Below are positions 1-11,913 of a stretch of 64,000 nt of DNA, in pieces; position 1 is the stretch's first letter; each line of letters opens with the position of its first letter. Both the position numbers and the translations under genes were made by a program. The stretch is from NCBI GenBank assembly GCA_029378245.1, contig JARKIF010000007.1, positions 806,001 through 870,000 of the forward strand, given 5' to 3'. A model generated the notes under the pieces. It worked only from the letters and a program-made list of their open reading frames with translations, did no database searches and had not been told where the DNA came from. This DNA is from Roridomyces roridus. Its lineage: Eukaryota > Basidiomycota > Agaricomycetes > Agaricales > Mycenaceae.

Positions 1-590
1 TTACTCACCCTCTGCATTATGGTGTATCTTGTCCCAAGAGCGTTATTCACGTCGGCTTCATAGTGATAGACTTTAGGGACGGTAATTGACGTATTATTAT
101 GGACGAATTCAATCGTGGCGACCTGGACACCATGTATTTAGCTAGGGCAAACATCATCGGACAACGGACACACCTCTGATCGGAATTCATGCTCCAGGAG
201 TTGAGGATACATGGACACATCGTTATAAGGGCTCCCTCGCATACGAGCCAACGCATCCGTGCCATCTTCAAATGTCAGGAGAAATACCTTCCAGGACAGA
301 ATGAGCTGCGAAACTCGCGACGAAAAACATTTGCGAACCGTATTGAACCCTCCTTGAGATACAGGGTACGAGCCTGTGCAGCGCTTGTTCATGACTCGAC
401 TGGCTTCGTCTACTAGTCGGCTGGAGTAGGCCTCGATGATACGGATGATTTCTGGAGCGTGCTGCGAGTTTTTCAGAATGAGGTGCAACCTTGCGAGGAG
501 AGCTTTGAGGCCAGGGTCCTCGGCCAGATAATCGGGAAGCATATAGCGGAGAAGGGGGGCCTGAGAGGTAGCAGAAGCGGCGTCCTCCAT
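1..590 (-). CDS. APH-family (aminoglycoside phosphotransferase/kinase-like) protein, cut by the left edge
   Basis: Three exons can be read on the minus strand (590-339, 287-174, 122-9), each ending in frame at a GT donor. The last intron opens at base 8, so the rest of the gene lies outside the window. The exons join into a kinase-like N-lobe: a glycine-loop-like GGFNTVFLLTF, then DGTDALARM, then VATIEFVHNNTSITVPKVYHY and a hinge-like GTRYTIMQRV. This is the pattern of the fungal APH/choline-kinase superfamily (PF01636, Aim9-like). Those proteins phosphorylate small molecules or are of unknown substrate. The catalytic loop would be beyond the edge. The start at 590 is the first Met after an in-frame stop at 614-612; an upstream exon is possible because the frame before that stop also looks coding. 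Confidence 0.65.
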
Positions 591-1241
591 GGCTATGAGG
601 AAGGGTTGCCATTATCCGAATCGGTCCAACAAGTTCGTGCATTGTTCGTTAACGGCATGATGGATGATTCTGATGGCGTCTTTCTTCTGAATTGAACCAT
701 GAAGCACTGCGACTCAACCAATGAGAACGCGCCGATACTCCACTCATCCCACTCTCGCCGAAGCAAGAATGCGCTATTCCCACTCTCTCCGCGGTGCCTG
801 AATAGGAAAACTCCTGAAAATTCCTGGACGAACTTGGATATGGGGAGTTGTTCCTCTGAAGCAAGTCCAGTGGGGGTCATCGACAGGTTTTTTGTCCCAA
901 ACCCCGCAGGACAAGTCCTCAGGTCTATAAAACGCATGAACCTCTGGGGACAAGGCAGGATGCCGCTGTTCTGGAGTGCCAGTACTCGCCTCGTGTTCGC
1001 GCCGGCGGACTTTGTGGTTCCCAGACCTTGGACTTACACAAAGGAACGATTAGTTTGGAGAATATTCTCTCACGAAATCACTGTTCTGGAAATGCTGGAC
1101 CTGCATGGACCCATATAAATGCCAGGGTCTATGGCGCAGATTTATCGTCCTCCTTGACTCCTCTCCTTGGGCAAATGTGCGTGCACCCCACTGTTTTTCG
1201 TCTTCCTCACTCTGAACTGTTCCCAGTATCAAGCAAGCATC
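591..1241. other. Intergenic or 5' region without a firm gene
   Basis: About 650 bases between the minus-strand kinase-like gene and the plus-strand Cys protein. On the minus strand a short frame after a splice-acceptor-like TTCAG (about base 674) reads KKDAIRIIHHAVNEQCTNLLDRFG and then stops, directly in frame with the downstream Met. It could be a decayed first exon. I see no other gene here. Confidence 0.4.
1114..1120 (+). promoter_or_regulatory. TATA box of the small Cys protein
   Basis: TATAAAT lies about 120 bases before the ATG at 1242. It is a plausible core promoter element with a long leader. Confidence 0.4.
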
Positions 1242-1445
1242 ATGCCAGTCCCCTGCGACAATCCGAAATGTTCGTTTGACAATATGACGAAATATGTGGC
1301 GAAGCCCGGACCAGGCGACGGGACATACAGTTGCGAAGGATGCAGTATTGGCCGGTATCCTCCCCAGTCCAGCGAGGATGAAAAGCCCTCAACCGAAGCC
1401 CAGAAGGCGGCTGCCGCGAAACAACGCCGGGCGAATAACAACTAG
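1242..1445 (+). CDS. Small hydrophilic Cys protein, 67 aa, unknown function
   Basis: A single open frame starts at the ATG at 1242, after a TATA-like box. The product has four cysteines in two pairs (PCDNPKC near residues 5-9 and SCEGC near 30-33), an arrangement that could hold one metal ion. A Lys/Ala/Gln/Arg-rich tail ends in RRANNN. There is no signal peptide. I do not recognise a family. It could be a small zinc-binding protein, or the first exon of something longer, but the stop is clean and no downstream exon was found. Confidence 0.5.
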   Translation: MPVPCDNPKCSFDNMTKYVAKPGPGDGTYSCEGCSIGRYPPQSSEDEKPSTEAQKAAAAKQRRANNN

Positions 1446-1957
1446 GGTGAGTGGTATTGATTCAGACACCTTCCGCCCATTTGAGATGCTCAATTTTGTC
1501 CAGCCTCAGGCTCTTTTGCTCGCCCGCATTGGCCCCAAGTAGTCTCTCGTAGACTGACGCCCTCATACTTGTATCCATCTTGACTCCTCTTCGCCTTGTC
1601 GTTAGTTTTCGGGCGCCCTTGACTCTGTTGAATACTGTCTGCGCTGTACTCGCCTTTAAAATTTGTCCCAAGTTCATGGGGATTACAATACGATCCTGTC
1701 TGGCGAATACAATTTGAAAGTGAACTCACTGAACGCGCTTGGAACGCGCGGCTCTAGATCTCGAACCAAGGAATGTGATATTGCACATGGGATATACAAA
1801 GAAATGCCGAAAAGGAATAAAAGAAATGTAGTAAAGAGAGTCATAAGGGGTCATTAGTGATACTGTAGTCTGGGAGCAGCAACGAGTGGATGTACGATAA
1901 CCGATGAGCGACAAGCAAGCAAAAAAAAAAAGGAGAGGCAGAGATATACAATCTATC
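1446..1957. other. Intergenic, 3' side of the Num1-like gene
   Basis: No coding frame here can be supported. It holds the 3' ends of the small plus-strand gene and the minus-strand Num1-like gene, which face each other. Confidence 0.5.
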
Positions 1958-4900
1958 CTAGGAGACGGGTGTTTTGGCGGACCGTCGAGAGCCAAATCGA
2001 GAACCCTGCGCGCGGCCCCAAGTAAAGATACTCGTACCTTCACGCGAGTTGGTGCTGCCCGCGCGCGAGCGGAAAGACCACGCAGAGGGCGATACAGGGC
2101 GCTCCGGCCTCTCATCATCCGGTACATTCTCGACCGGCGGGTGGTGGTGGTGGTGATGTCCTACAGTGTGTTTGCCGTCACAGCACGCCCGCACATTTTC
2201 GAGGCCCTCGAACCCATTGTCATCCAACGAGTCTCCGTGCAGCTCGAAATCCAGGTCCTCCTCGTCGTTCGCTGGTACATCAACAAACGACTTGGACGGG
2301 CTGTACGGACTCTCAGGGCCATTCCACCGCAGATACTCGATGGCAGGTGTCCCCGAACGCTTGCCAAGCGATCCACCGACGGATAATTGGGAGCGACTGC
2401 GCTGCCCACGAGGAGTGGTATTCCATGTTTCGCCTCTCTGAACACTCCGTGCGCTGCGCTGGCTCTGGGGGCTCGCGTTGACGGCATTTGCAGGCCGACG
2501 CTCGTCATCGGTATCAGACATGGGGCTCGGCGGGACAGGAAGGTTGCCGGGCGAGGGTAAAGTTGCTCCGTTGGGACGCGCAAGCAGATACTTCAACGCC
2601 TGGAAACTTGTTCAGACAAAGTGCAGTAACCAAGACGAAACTGACATTTAGCCAAATATCGTGCCGCTCCTTCGTCGGCGCAGTGATTTTCATCTCCCGT
2701 TGTGGGGTGGAGACAACCACACTGTACTGGTACAGACCCGGGGGCATTGGGTTGGGATCAAGCACCGAGCGCACACCGTCAATATATGCTGCAAGTATGG
2801 ATCAGAAATACCAAACAGAGGACAACAACCAAAACTCACCGCTCTTGGCACTCGACTCGGAGACATTCGACGAGCCCGGATCCGCCGAACTCCAGTACAA
2901 TGTTTTGGTGTACGGATGCACCCAGAAGAAACGCTTGTGCCTGCGCTCGCCGTACCCTTTGCCAATAGCCTTGCGAGTGTATTTGTACAAGAACTCGCCA
3001 ATCATTGTTTGTGTGATGGCGTGGATGATGGTGGGGTCGGTCGAATTGGGTCCAATCGTTTTGTCGGCTTCTGCAGTTGTGTTGGCCGCCCGGTTGTTGG
3101 GCGTCAGCGGTGCGGGGCGCAAACCCTGCTGCGACCGGCTCAAGAATGGATTGTGATCGGACGAAATTGATGACCGTGGCGAGGCCCGACTGCGATCCGA
3201 AACCAGAGATACCGTGGACTGCTCCTTGTGGCGGAAGCTGGAGCCACCAGGTGCAAGGGCATGCGCGTAGGCCGCTGCATTGGCTGCAGAACGGAAGCTG
3301 CTTGTTGATGGCGGCTGACGCAGGCTGTGTTGCGCTGATGGCGGCATACTCGAGCCGTGCTGCCGAATATAGCTGCTTTTGCCTGCGCTTCCAGGTAGCA
3401 GGAGCATTGAACCGAACGTGGGTGTTGTTGCACGTTGGATGAGTTCTGGCGGGGGCGGAGAAGATGGCCTTGGAGGACGGTCCGGTATAAAGTTCGGCGG
3501 CGGCATACTTCCAGGAGGTGGAGGAGCGCGGGGCGGGGGAGGTAGTGCCATCATAGGCGGACGAGACTTGTCAACAACCGGGGGAGCTTCATTCGACGGA
3601 ACCCGCGAACGTATAGGCTCGTGTATGGACGAAATGGCGGAATCAATGGACTGTCGTCGGTCGTCTATCGAGGCACGAGCCCGAGCGTCGCTGGAACTTC
3701 GCAATACCGAGGAAGCAGGGACCGCTGCTGCCGCTGCCGCTGCCACAACAGGTGCCACAAACTGGAATTGTTGACCAGCGCCAACACGATAGAAACTCGG
3801 GGTCGCTATTTGTGCCGGAGGAACGCCTTCCACCACGGGGGCTGGTGCTAGAACGGCGGCTGGTGCAGGTGCCGGTGGGGGACTCCATTCGTCGGTTTGG
3901 ATCGACATCTCCTTCACCTCTGGCTTGGGCGGCGGTGGCGGCGGAAGCTCCACCTTTGGAGGCTCCTCCACTGGAGCTGGTATAGGTTCGGGTAGAGACG
4001 GAGGTGTCTCCATCACGGGGGTCGGAGGATCCACGCCTTGGTCCACATATGTCCGAGATTGCGAGGCGGCATAGAACGAGGAAGGCCGACGCAGGTCGGA
4101 TGCTTTGATGCTCTCCTCTGCGTCACTCCCACCGTCCGTCATGGTCATGACAGAGTGGAAATCCTCGCGAGACGAGGAGGCAAATCCATCAGTGGTGAAC
4201 CCACCGCCGCGTATGGAATGGAATTCGTCGCGAGACGCGGAGGCTGCAGAACGAAGGTCGTCGCGCGATCCAAGGCGTAGGCTCTGCGCAGCATCTTCAT
4301 AGTCATCCATGTCGGTCTCGCCTTCGGTTTCCGTCTCTTCTCCCGTCTCAGTCTCGTCTCCATCCGTGGCGCGAGCAAGGAACGCGCTGCGCCGCGGCGT
4401 GATCGTATGGCTGTTGTTCGGTGTGAGTGTTGTGCGCCGTTCACGTACTGGAGACGTCTGAACGCCGCCATCAACGCCAACAGGCAAGGGCCGTTCCACC
4501 TCCACGATCTTCTCGACGATCCTGTCGACAGGGACCTCCACCCGCTTCTCGACAATCTTCTCGACAATCCTGTCGACAGGGACCTCCACCCGCTTCTCGA
4601 CCTCGACAATCTTCTCAACAATCCTATCCACAGGCACCTCAACCCGCTTCTCGACCTCGACAATCCTCTCGACAGGCACCTCCACCACAACCCGCTTCTC
4701 GACTTCAATAATCTTCTCAACAGGAACTTCCACCCGTTTTTCCACAATTTTCTCCACGATCTTCTCGACCTCCACGATCGTGGGGACCTCCACCGTCTTC
4801 TCAACAATCTTCTCCACCGGTACTTCCACCACCCGCTCAACGATGACCTCGCGCACCTCTGGCTCAACAGCCTCCGTCTGACAGGCCATCTCGGACGTCT

Positions 4901-6967
4901 CAACTTGGTCCTCCGAGTCCTCAAACGCACCGAGCTCGGCGGCAAGCACACCTGCAGCCTTGACAAGGCTGTCGGGTCGGCCATTTCCATTCGAGCGACC
5001 GCGACCGCGACCTCTTCTTGGTCGAGCGGGTGGAGGGGAGATAGAAGCATATCGTAAAGGAGACGAGATAGAGGGTGTCCGTGATAGACTGCTTCCACCA
5101 GCTCCGTACAAGGTGAATGCAGGGTCCATTCCGTTGCCGTCGATGCTGAGCCGCCGGTCTTGCTCCGGCTCCTCGGGGATTGCTTCCTCCTCTTCCTCTT
5201 TGTCAAAGGAATCGCCCTGGAAGAAGGCTGATTCTTCTGCGTCTGCATCGGTGTCTGTGAGACGCATGGAGGGAACGGGAGGGGCATCCTCGTCAACAGT
5301 AAACGTCGACCCCGAATCAGAAACGGCAGGAGAGTTGGAAGCCATGCCCAGGCGCTGCACGAGGGACATGCCACGACCTCCACGACCGCGGGCACTGCGC
5401 GCGCCACGCCCACCAACCTTGAATGGGGTCAACCGCAGCCTGCTCTTCTCCGCAACCGTGGCGTCCGCCTCCTCCTCTTCGTCCTCGTACTCTTCGTCCA
5501 CAATACGGCTGGCCATGGGACTGGGCATCGGGCTGCCCCGGCGGCCTTCTTTTTCGCGACGGAGAGTTCCTTTGAGTGTACCAATTTGCCGTTGCGCATG
5601 TGCCAGCTTCTGACGCATGACCTCGAGCTCGCTCTCTTGACCTCGGCTCGGAATGGGACTCGCGTCGGGAGAGTCAGGGTCGCCCTCTCCATCCAAGTCA
5701 TCGTAAACCGCGCGCCGCCGTGTTGATGCACCACCGGTGGCGAATAGATCTTCGTCACCATTCGCGGGTGTGAGGAAGTCTTTGTCCGTGCCGTTGGGAG
5801 TGACAGGTGAGCCAAATTGTGAAGAGAGGAGCCCACGGCGACCCGCGCGTGCAGCCTCGGTCTTGAGCCGATCGACGGCACCTTGAAGATCGCTCTTGTC
5901 GCGTGCGAGCCCTGCAGCGGTCTTGCGGTGCGTCGCCACATCGGCCTCGTGCTTGGCCTTCATATCGCCCACGACGCCGACCAGGCGCTCCGCCTCATGT
6001 TTGTTGGTCTCCGCAGTCTGTAAAGAGGCGGCAAGCTGCGCAGCGAGACGATCAGCTTTAATGGACGCGGCGGATTCAGCGGCGCTGGCAGTGGCGAGTT
6101 GTGTGCGGAGATCTTGAAGCACGACTTCCAAGTTCCAGTTTTCTTCCTTGTACTTGTCTAGAAACAGAGCAAAGGATTTTAGGTTGGAGGAAGGTCGCGT
6201 AAGGATAGCGTAATGTGCACATACCGGCACTGGCCTCTTGCTGACGAAGAGCGGCACGAAGACCCTCGACGCTCTTCTCGAGGTCGTCTTTTTCTTCCTT
6301 CATATCCTGAATGGCCTTGTCGCGTTCACCGAGGAGGCTTTGGAGCCGCCGGACTTCGGTGAGGAGTCCAGAGCCGATTTCAAAGGCAAATTCTGTACAT
6401 TAAAGGTTAACACCTTTTTCAAAGCCGGGCAGTCAGGAGAAACGAGCACCGACCGACATCATCCGCACGATGGGCTGCGTTCTTCGCGCGACGGGACTGT
6501 GCTGCAGCGGCGGTGGTAGCGGGTGTCTTGGCATTAGACCGGTCGTGCTCCTCGGGTGTTGGTGAGAAAGACGCTGCTGGTGGCGACGGGGGTCGCTGCA
6601 GAAAAGTATATCAGGGTGAAATAACAGTCGCAGAATGCGTGCCACTCACCCTCGACCCGAATGTGCTCGAAAGTTGTGCATTTTCCCTGTCCCAGCCCAT
6701 GAGGGTATCGGCGAGTTCCCGATAGCGGTCCTGCGCTTCCTCGTCGACGGCCTCATCATCGAGCTTGTCTGCATCCATCTCCTGCAGCTGCTGGATGCGG
6801 CTCTCGAGCTCCATCTGCTGGGCAAGGATGCGTTGCCCCAAGGTGCCGGCCTGCTGGAGCTGCTTTTCCTTGGAGTCGAGGAGAGATTGGAGGTGGTACT
6901 TCATGTCGCCTGCAGAGGAGAATGGAGTGGTCATGGCTGCAGCCAACCCGTCCGATGAGGACGCCAT
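1958..6967 (-). CDS. apsA: Num1/ApsA/Mcp5-like cortical anchor with C-terminal PH domain
   Basis: Six exons (6967-6650, 6595-6454, 6392-6225, 6157-2840, 2788-2646, 2599-1958) join in phase into about 1576 aa. Order: N-terminal coiled coil (residues 1-300) with Gln/Glu/Leu-rich heptads, acidic and Ser-rich linkers, a Val/Pro/Glu repeat block near residues 700-850, a Pro-rich region, then a PH domain near 1320-1425. The PH domain opens with MIGEFLYKYTRKAIGK and continues RHKRFFWVHPYTKTLYW, the signature of the meiotic cell cortex PH type. A disordered tail contains six consecutive His. Family members sit under the plasma membrane through PH-phosphoinositide binding, and anchor dynein and mitochondria for nuclear and organelle positioning. 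All splice junctions keep frame, so I judge it intact. The symbol follows the Aspergillus family member. Confidence 0.9.
4495..4850 (-). repeat. Val-Pro-Val-x-x-Ile-Val-Glu coding repeat inside the Num1-like gene
   Basis: About ten imperfect copies of a module reading roughly VEVPVDRIVEKIVE(VE)KR occur in a row. The DNA is also repetitive, for example CTCCACCCGCTTCTCGAC recurs on the plus strand. The regular spacing of Val, Ile and Glu suggests an extended amphipathic strand or coiled structure. Such repeats can vary in number between strains. Confidence 0.8.
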
Positions 6968-7200
6968 CCGGAAGCGTCAAAGCGAAGGTTATCAAAGCGA
7001 GCGAAATCGTCAAGACGCGTCTCCAACGAAGTCACACGGTCGCCTGATATGCATCACAGATATAAACAAAAGGTCCGCGCGTCGACAAAAGAGATAATCG
7101 GCGTATTCAGTGAGGCCAATCCACTGCAGAGATACTTATGAATTAAATTCCGTGGAACATTGAATTGTACACTACGATCGATCGACGATAACGAGCAAGT

Positions 7201-7976
7201 TCAAGAACCTGATCTGAAACGGCCCCAAATATTGTTGAACACCCAGGCCCAAAGCAGCGAATGGACAAAGAGAGTGGAAAGAACCTGCAAAAAGTTCAAT
7301 GAGTCTTTCACCATGAGCTCAAGCCACAACACACCACCCACACGACCACTACGGCCCTGGTCCACACGGGGTGCGCAACCGCATGTGCGAAACAGACATT
7401 CTGGTCCTCGCTGTGAAAGTGTGGAAGAAGTTTCCTCACCGCCATCAAATAATAGCTTACCAGCTAAGAGGCACTAGCGGGTTACTCGAAAGAAGGCCCG
7501 AAAGAATTCCAATCCAAGCGAGCAACCCCATAGTCAGATACTAATATTGTCAATGTGAGCTCGAGCAGAGAAACGCAAAACGAACCTGGCAGACGGTGAC
7601 CAGACGCTGCACCATTACAACTCTTTGACCCCGGGCGCCGAAGACAAGGACAACCAATATCAAGGCAGACGTGCAACCACAGTACACAAAGCCGACAATT
7701 AGTGTGTTCAACACGCCGTTCATCTTGTCACGGTTAGACGCCTCAATTCGGCGTTGGACAAACTCCCGTACAACTAGTGGGTTTGAGAAAAATCGGCGCA
7801 GTCACCACGAACCTACCGAAATGGAATGCCAGAGATGCTGCAGACACCGCAGTCCAATGCACCAGAAGGAGGGCCGTAGGTGCAATACGACGAACATTAA
7901 CCCACTTCCCCGCAAGTTGAGAATCAACGTCCAGCGTGTCCGATTTACGTTCAGAAGACTGGAGTCCGGCAGTCAT
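7201..7976 (-). CDS. Four-helix membrane protein, 195 aa, unknown
   Basis: Five exons (7976-7817, 7773-7586, 7540-7461, 7410-7335, 7284-7201) join in phase to 195 aa. Four hydrophobic segments are visible: APTALLLVHWTAVSAASLAF (near 33-52), LIVGFVYCGCTSALILVVLV (about 78-97), LLAWIGILSGLL (about 121-132) and VVVVWVVLSTLFVHSLLWAW (about 160-180). The tetraspan layout resembles MARVEL-like fungal membrane proteins, but no diagnostic motif supports that. The start was chosen because a TATATAT box lies 45 bases upstream and the short leader fits. It is probably a plasma membrane or endomembrane protein. Function unknown. Confidence 0.7.
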
Positions 7977-8019
7977 GGTCGATCGAGAATTATTAGACTG
8001 GCAAGAGGCGAAGGAACGC

Positions 8020-8027
8020 ATATATAT
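8020..8027 (-). promoter_or_regulatory. TATA box of the four-helix membrane protein
   Basis: An ATATATAT stretch lies about 45 bases before the ATG at 7976 on the minus strand. It fits a core promoter and supports that start. Confidence 0.5.
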
Positions 8028-8288
8028 CAAATGCGGCGTCTGTCGATACCAAGACGGGTTTCAATCAGACGTAGAAACCGAAACAATGATTCGTGGTTCA
8101 TCTCGACGCTCGCGACATAGAAAGACGGGAGTGTGTTCGGAAATATAATGGAGCGGCAGCTAGTAGCCGAAATTATTGGCTCGGCCTGAACGACTCGGGA
8201 GGGAGGCCAACTTCCAGATAATAGTAGTTTCAAAATCTAAATGTGAGATCAGCGTTCAATAAAGACGAGAGCGATGATGTTCTTACCC

Positions 8289-8957
8289 TCATTTCTTCGC
8301 ATCCCTTGCAATCTTCCCGATAGCCTCACAGACCAAATCAACGCCCTCCCCATTCCAAAACTGGCGCTCATGCGAAGAGAGCCTCCCCATAACGTACTCT
8401 GCCAAGTCCATAGTCGGATGCCGGCCCACACCCACCCTCAAACGATGAAAATCCGGCGTCCCGAGCGCACTGACGACGCTCTTGATCCCATTATGCCCAC
8501 GCGGACTACCCCCAAGTCGACAATTCAACTTGCATGGATCGTGGTCCGTCGAATCTGAAACGAGGACAAGCATATGGGGTGGAATACCGCGGCTTCGGCA
8601 AGCCGCAGCGATAGAGGGTCCGGATATATTCATCAAATGTTCTGCAAAACGGACTCCGTCAGCCCCATGCAATTGGATGAGAGTGTGCGACACGTACTGG
8701 ACTTGTAGAGAACCAGGTCAACACGCGTTTCCCCGAGCGAAACATTCTGGCCATGTCCGCAGAATCCGTCGCGGTCGGAGGACAGCTGGATGCCTGTGCG
8801 CCATGCCAACTCGTCGATGATGAGCTGCCCCAGGCTGTGGCGCGTGTTCGGATATGGGAGATTACCCAGACCTAACATAACGAGGTACGAGTGAATATAG
8901 CGTCTGGTTGAAAGAGACTAACAGACCTGCAACAAGGAGCCTTGGGACAGTCGACAT
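8289..8957 (-). CDS. PTH1: Peptidyl-tRNA hydrolase, bacterial/mitochondrial type
   Basis: Three exons (8957-8927, 8871-8698, 8641-8289) join to 185 aa. The fold's landmarks are present in order: GLGN (substrate-binding Asn), NTRHSLG (catalytic His), the KHLMNISG segment (second Asn), VSDSTDHDPCKL in place of the usual Asp-containing DDLDL segment, and GGSPRGHNGIKSV. It cleaves peptidyl-tRNA released from stalled ribosomes; in fungi this type serves mitochondria and/or cytosol. The predicted N-terminus is very short (MSTVPRLLVAGLGN), so no separate targeting peptide is seen; an upstream alternative start cannot be excluded. Length fits the family. Confidence 0.9.
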
Positions 8958-9253
8958 CGAGGAAGAAAAGAAAGAGGTTCATCACGGCAATTGATCCGGA
9001 TAGTCGGATCATTTCAGCGGAAGCAGTTCAGTTTGAGTGTTGTTTGAGTGCATGCAGATGCAGTTTCCACCTCACAGCGAGCTTGCGGAACGATGAGTAA
9101 TTTTTTATGCATAGGTATTGTACAAAGTATAGAAAATCGTCCTCTCGTTCTTCCCTCTGAGATTCAATTCATCGCCTTTAACTTGTAGCCTCCTCCATCC
9201 GAACCCACAACCCTCCCTAGAAAAACGAATACAGTAAAAACCCGCTCACTTCT

Positions 9254-11773
9254 TCAAAGAAAAAAAAGACTGGCCTTGGCATACATAGTCAAACTCGTGC
9301 CAAACATAATCTTCTCCCGACTCCTCAGCGGACACTCCTTCCAACTCGAAGGCGGCTTCGTCTCCTCCGGTTGTGCGTCAGGAGCCAGCACGAAGGATTT
9401 GAACCGCTGTAAAAGCCGGACTAGGAAGAACGACGCTTCTTGGTAGGCGAACTGAGCCCAACTATGAGTCCAACTGCAAGTATTTAGCGGTCAAGTCTAA
9501 GTACCTGTTGACCGAGACAAATTCGAGGACCTGAAAGAGTGGGAAGTTTGAGAAGGCTATGAAAAATCTCCACAGACACTTACCCGCATTGAAAGGCAAG
9601 AAGATATACGGATTTGGAATCAAGTACTTTTGCAACCTGCCATCAATGAACCGATCCGGGTCGAAATCCAAGGCTATCGTCCAAGTCAACCTCTGGCTTA
9701 GAATCACCAATAAAATGGAAACCGTACCATCCGGACCCCAAAGATCCTTCCGCCGATGCATGAGGAAGACGAAATACACGATTCTAAGTAAGATGTTCAA
9801 CATGCGGTCAGCAAAAGAAGAAATGTTGGTACGAACTTGGCCTTGGCGGGTACATAGAACGGTTTACCGCCCGGAGTCATCGCTGGCCAGGTCGTAGCCT
9901 TCTTGGAAGATCTGGTGATGCAAGCTCAGAACCTCTTCTTTACGAAAACAAGACAAACAAACCGCGCATCAGCTGGACTGTGCGCTTGTCAGTGTGGACA
10001 GAAGGGGGTAAAAATTGGGGCTCACACCGGTGGGTACAACCTCAAAGTTTCTGCAGACCGTTAATGGGAGTTGCAAGATCAAATTGAGTCCAAAATACCA
10101 TTGATGAATGCCCGGAGGTAGGGCATGGCCTTGATATCATCGTGTGTCGGCCTTCGGTTCCCCACCTTGTCGATAATTTCCGCACGAAGCCGCTCGCCCA
10201 TCTCAGGGTGCTCCGCAAGCATATATACAGCAAAGGTCAACAAGGAAGAGGTCTGACAGAAGATTATTAATCCATGCAAGCAAGCGTGAGGGGACGAACG
10301 GTATCACGCCCAGCCACCAAGATGTTGAGGATCTCGTCCCGGATTATCTGTTTATCTGGAAAACCAGTCAAGCAAGTATACTGACCAGACGGGACGCCAA
10401 ACCCTCGGTTTCCTGCACTAAATGACTGAGCAGCGTGTCAGGCTCCGACTTTGGATCGACATCAGCTCGCGCCTTCTCCGTCAGCGCGTCGTTCAAAATC
10501 GGCTCGATGAATTGATCGATGACCTTTTCAGCGTTAAAATCCACCTAAAGGCCAGGGCGGCAACTCACATCACGATGCGGCTTAATCTTATCGTGCCAAA
10601 ATTCATTCAACGCCCATTTCGAGCCAAACGGCGAGCGATAGACGTGCAACTTCTGGCCCTCCATGAACGCATTGACGAATCTATTGGATGAATGCTCCAA
10701 GAATGACGGGGGGTTCGTTTGGGATGACGACGCCGGATATGGCAGCCCAGCTGAGAGCGAGTCTACGGATTTGCCGAATAAAAACTCTGTCGCCGAGTCT
10801 AGCGTGAAACGAGCGATCGCGTCCTGAAATTTCGTGTCAGCCAGGAGACTGCGCAGAGAAAGAATCGAGTACTTGGATATCGACGGCGTATCCTTGGCGA
10901 AGTCTGGCAGCAGCTTGTCCGATGGCATTGTTGGCATGAGTATCGAATGTGTCGAAATCGCTTATACGGTCCCGGGAAAAGTATGGGCGAGTAATTTTTC
11001 TGTGAAACTGCCACATTTCATCTGGAGAATTCCTAATCACGCATGATCAACTTGGAAGTGCAATTTTACATACCGTCCGTGTTGAAGACCCCTGGAAATG
11101 AATGAGCCCAGATTGAGTGGGGAATCGATTCACACCTGTTCCGAGGAGCGACTTGCCGCGGTCTTCGTCAATGGGACCCTTCCAATAATTGTCAAACTCT
11201 GTCGCTAAAACGGCCTGTGCAGTGGTTGAATGAGTCTCTTCAAGCCAACAAGGGCGGTTTCCTCACCTTGATGTATGCCGGCTCCGACGTGGCGATCTAG
11301 AACTCCTTTAGACTCTCATGGAGGCTTTAAAGGCAACACGAACCCGACACTCGAACAGCAGCTCTAGTAGGAGCGTGTTGCCGTACTTCTCGAACCATCC
11401 ATTGAATACGAGAGCTGCAGGAAAGGTCACGACCAAATGCTTCATGTCGATACCGAGATGGCCGACCTGGGTATCCGATTCTGTGCCCCTGGCTCAACGA
11501 GCCGAGATTGGTCAACCCAAGACCGCCCCAGCGCCGGTCCAAGATCTTCGGGATGGTAATCGCGCCCCGCTGAGCTACATCCCGGCTTTCCTTGAACCGG
11601 GAGTAGAGCAGAGTGAGCCCGAAAACGAGGGGCTGCACGAGGACCGCAGCGAGGATGTGAAGCCACCGGGATCCGACATGAAACTTGCTGAATACGAGAT
11701 AAGTCACAGCAGAGGGCAGCGCTACGCCTGGGAGGTTGCGCGCGAGGTACAGTATACCAGGAGGAATTGCCAT
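9254..11773 (-). CDS. Cytochrome P450, CYP63-like
   Basis: About 17 short exons can be joined in phase. Landmarks: an N-terminal membrane segment (VLVQPLVFGLTLLYSRF), DEMWQFHRKITRPYFSRDR, the oxygen-binding helix LVAGRDTT, the K-helix ETLRLYPPVPADAR, the meander region WGPDALDFDPDRFIDGR, and the heme loop FNAGPRICLGQQ with the Cys ligand. The C-terminus ends AKASLFFL. The WQFHRKITRPYFSRD and FNAGPRICLGQQFAY segments match the basidiomycete CYP63 family, whose members oxidise alkanes, fatty acids and aromatic xenobiotics in the endoplasmic reticulum. It appears functional. A TATA box lies 42 bases before the ATG, and a repeat block lies just upstream. Confidence 0.88.
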
Positions 11774-11814
11774 GGCGAAGGACCAAGTGTACTCACGCTC
11801 CGGGGGATGAGCTG

Positions 11815-11822
11815 TTTATATA
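11815..11822 (-). promoter_or_regulatory. TATA box of the CYP63-like gene
   Basis: TATATAAA on the minus strand, about 42 bases before the ATG at 11773. Confidence 0.6.
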
Positions 11823-11913
11823 CCACACTCGGGGAAGTGCTACGCCGAGTATCTGACGCGCGTCTCATGACCACCTGACCGATATGGCCTATCAGATGCA
11901 TTCTTGATAACCG

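Noticed and set aside
2143..2160. Six-His codon run in the Num1-like tail as an artificial tag
   Set aside because: It lies inside a natural disordered region of a fungal gene with normal flanks; there is no vector sequence.
3379..5613. Long plus-strand and alternative minus-strand open frames across the Num1-like gene
   Set aside because: They are shadows of the GC-rich, repetitive coding exon at 6157-2840; they have no family match, and their repeats mirror the VPV module.
10545..10575. 24-base intron in the CYP63-like gene
   Set aside because: A 24-base intron is implausibly short; using the next acceptor (AAAAG before GTCATCGATC) gives a normal 45-base intron and a better protein match.
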